Assembly (NCBI GenBank): GCA_035505975.1
Contig: DATJQJ010000025.1
Location: 94,269-158,268 of the forward strand
Direction: 5' to 3'
Origin: CAIKOD01 sp035505975
GTDB taxonomy: Archaea > Halobacteriota > Methanomicrobia > Methanomicrobiales > Methanospirillaceae
DNA: 64,000 nucleotides
A program made the position numbers and the translations under genes. Of this stretch, positions 62,942 to 64,000 are shown piece after piece; position 1 is the stretch's first letter; every line of letters begins with the position of its first letter. The notes under the pieces are model-generated. The model worked only from the letters and a program-made list of their open reading frames with translations, had not been told where the DNA came from and did no database searches.

Positions 62942-63649
62942 TTATTTTCCCAGCACCCTGACTCCTTCGGCTCCGCCTGCAATGACGGTGGTCTTTTTCG
63001 TAAATGAAGAGAAAATACCCGAGCACAATATGCCGGGGACCATCGAGAGTTCCTGCTCGAGCCTGCCCGGGTCGCGAATCTCCCCGAAACTGCAGTCGAG
63101 CACCATGTTCCCGTTATCGGTGATGACGGGTCCGTCTTTCTTTGTGCCCTCCCTTAAAACAGGGACCCCGCCTGCCTCCCTGACCGCTTCCATCACCGGG
63201 CGGACGGCGAACGGGAGCACTTCAACAGGGACTGCGGTGTCAAGGGTGGTTACGAGTTTTCCGGAATCGACCACGACAACGAAGCGGTCCGCCGCCGCTG
63301 CCACGCATTTCTCGCGGAGGTGGGCGGCACCACGCCCCTTGATCAGGCAGAGGGCGGGATCGACCTGGTCTGCGCCATCGATGGCAAAATCGAGGGAGGG
63401 GTATTCTTCGAGGGTGGTGAGCGGGATTTTGAATTCCAGTGCCCTGATCGCTGCCTGGTACGACGTCGGTACCCCCTGTATCCGGAGACCGTCCCTGATC
63501 CGTCCCGAAAGGACCTCCATTGCAAACAAAACGGTCGAACCTGTCCCGAGACCGATCACCATATCGTTGCCGATCATCCCGGCTGCCGCACTCCCTGCCT
63601 GGCGTTTGCCGCTATTCCTGTCCATCGTCCCCTGTGCATCCGGAGCCAT
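62942..63649 (-). CDS. rpiA: ribose-5-phosphate isomerase A
   Basis: 235 residues. Motifs: VIGLGTGSTVLFAME (phosphate site), FAIDGADQVDPALCLIKGRG (catalytic Asp/Glu region) and VVVVDSGKLV. Interconverts ribose 5-phosphate and ribulose 5-phosphate. Full-length for the family. Starts ATG 63649 (MAPDAQGTMDRN); ATG 63625 is possible. Confidence 0.92.
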   Translation of the reverse strand: MAPDAQGTMDRNSGKRQAGSAAAGMIGNDMVIGLGTGSTVLFAMEVLSGRIRDGLRIQGVPTSYQAAIRALEFKIPLTTLEEYPSLDFAIDGADQVDPALCLIKGRGAAHLREKCVAAAADRFVVVVDSGKLVTTLDTAVPVEVLPFAVRPVMEAVREAGGVPVLREGTKKDGPVITDNGNMVLDCSFGEIRDPGRLEQELSMVPGILCSGIFSSFTKKTTVIAGGAEGVRVLGK

Positions 63650-63977
63650 GAATACGCGTTATCGTTCATCATATCCATATCTTTTCACCAGTGATGCTGC
63701 CGGTAAGGGGAAAAATATGCGGTGGTCGCAGGGTCTGACAGGCGGCATGTCGTCTTCTCAAAAGCCACTGCACTCACCCATGATTCATGCCTGGAATAAT
63801 TCGCTTATGAAGGGCCGGGCATCATAAAGTTCACAACCGGCAAGGGGATTGCTGGGTTCCCGGGATATCCACTGTCCTGCATATGCGACCCGGCGCTCAT
63901 GGTTGCAGATCCGGCCTCATTTAAATTGCTAACCAGAGAATTTCCTGTCATCACCATAATTTTAATCCATCCGCGGG
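63650..63977. other. intergenic stretch upstream of a gene at the window end
   Basis: 328 bases upstream of rpiA (minus) and the edge gene (plus). ATAATTTTAATCC (63955-63967) is AT-rich and may hold the promoter of the edge gene. Nothing else recognised. Confidence 0.35.
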
Positions 63978-64000
63978 ATGACGTTCATTGATGCGCTCCG
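63978..64000 (+). CDS. possible start of a gene cut by the window edge
   Basis: ATG at 63978 opens MTFIDAL and runs off the window. An AT-rich run 10-25 bases upstream could be its TATA box. Seven codons are too few to identify it. Confidence 0.25.

Overview
The window reads as a chromosomal segment of a methanogenic archaeon, most probably of the order Methanomicrobiales (inference; genus not determined). Support comes from the archaeal end-resection operon mre11-rad50-nurA-herA, an archaeal family-B DNA polymerase, a formate channel of the FdhC type, a PyrD/PyrK pair, a large S-layer-like glycoprotein ending in a PGF-CTERM-like tail, and TATA-like boxes 20-30 bases ahead of some start codons. 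I see no rRNA, tRNA, CRISPR array, transposase or phage module.

Layout. 1-10.6 kb is a patchwork of small enzymes: an AlkD-like and an AlkZ-like alkylation-repair protein facing each other, DUF1697, a frameshifted VOC/PhnB gene, an SDR oxidoreductase, a SIMPL protein, a TfoX-like protein, DUF5946, GNAT, a membrane protein, an Fe-S protein, a flavin reductase and a RibD/DHFR-like reductase. 10.6-14.5 kb is one hybrid sensor kinase (receiver, six PAS, GAF, kinase). 14.7-16.9 kb has a flavodoxin, a PPOX-fold protein and a PP2C-like protein that has lost metal ligands. 17.0-20.3 kb is a four-gene flavin/Fe-S redox operon divergent from an HxlR regulator.

20.3-32.2 kb is rich in nucleases and toxin-antitoxin genes: HicB/HicA, a Holliday-resolvase-like nuclease, an Mrr-like endonuclease, MntA/HepT with a visibly decaying HepT, a Cas4/RecB-like Fe-S nuclease, and the tightly overlapping mre11-rad50-nurA-herA operon. 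32.3-39.4 kb is dominated by membrane proteins (two divergent cation/proton antiporters, DUF389, an APC permease) with an FAD monooxygenase-like protein and a cupredoxin lipoprotein. 40.5-43.1 kb is the S-layer-like protein. 43.3-46.8 kb holds a ClC chloride transporter, an OB-fold-like membrane protein and FdhC. 47.1-56.4 kb is core metabolism and replication: pyrK-pyrD, malate dehydrogenase overlapping polB, cobyrinate diamide synthase and dihydroxy-acid dehydratase. 56.5-64.0 kb has a very small CxxC protein, a SemiSWEET, an RDD protein, a lipoprotein, an ABC exporter whose larger permease is fused to a PrsW-like protease domain, and ribose-5-phosphate isomerase.

Two families of intergenic repeats run through the window. 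Family A (four copies, about 110-165 bases) has a GC-rich two-tier hairpin and, in three copies, a second AGGGG/CCCCT hairpin. Family B (three copies, about 45 bases) is a hairpin with a TTCG loop. Where they follow genes, they lie downstream on the same strand as the gene, and twice they occur together in the order B then A. I regard this pair as the best candidate for something undescribed here.
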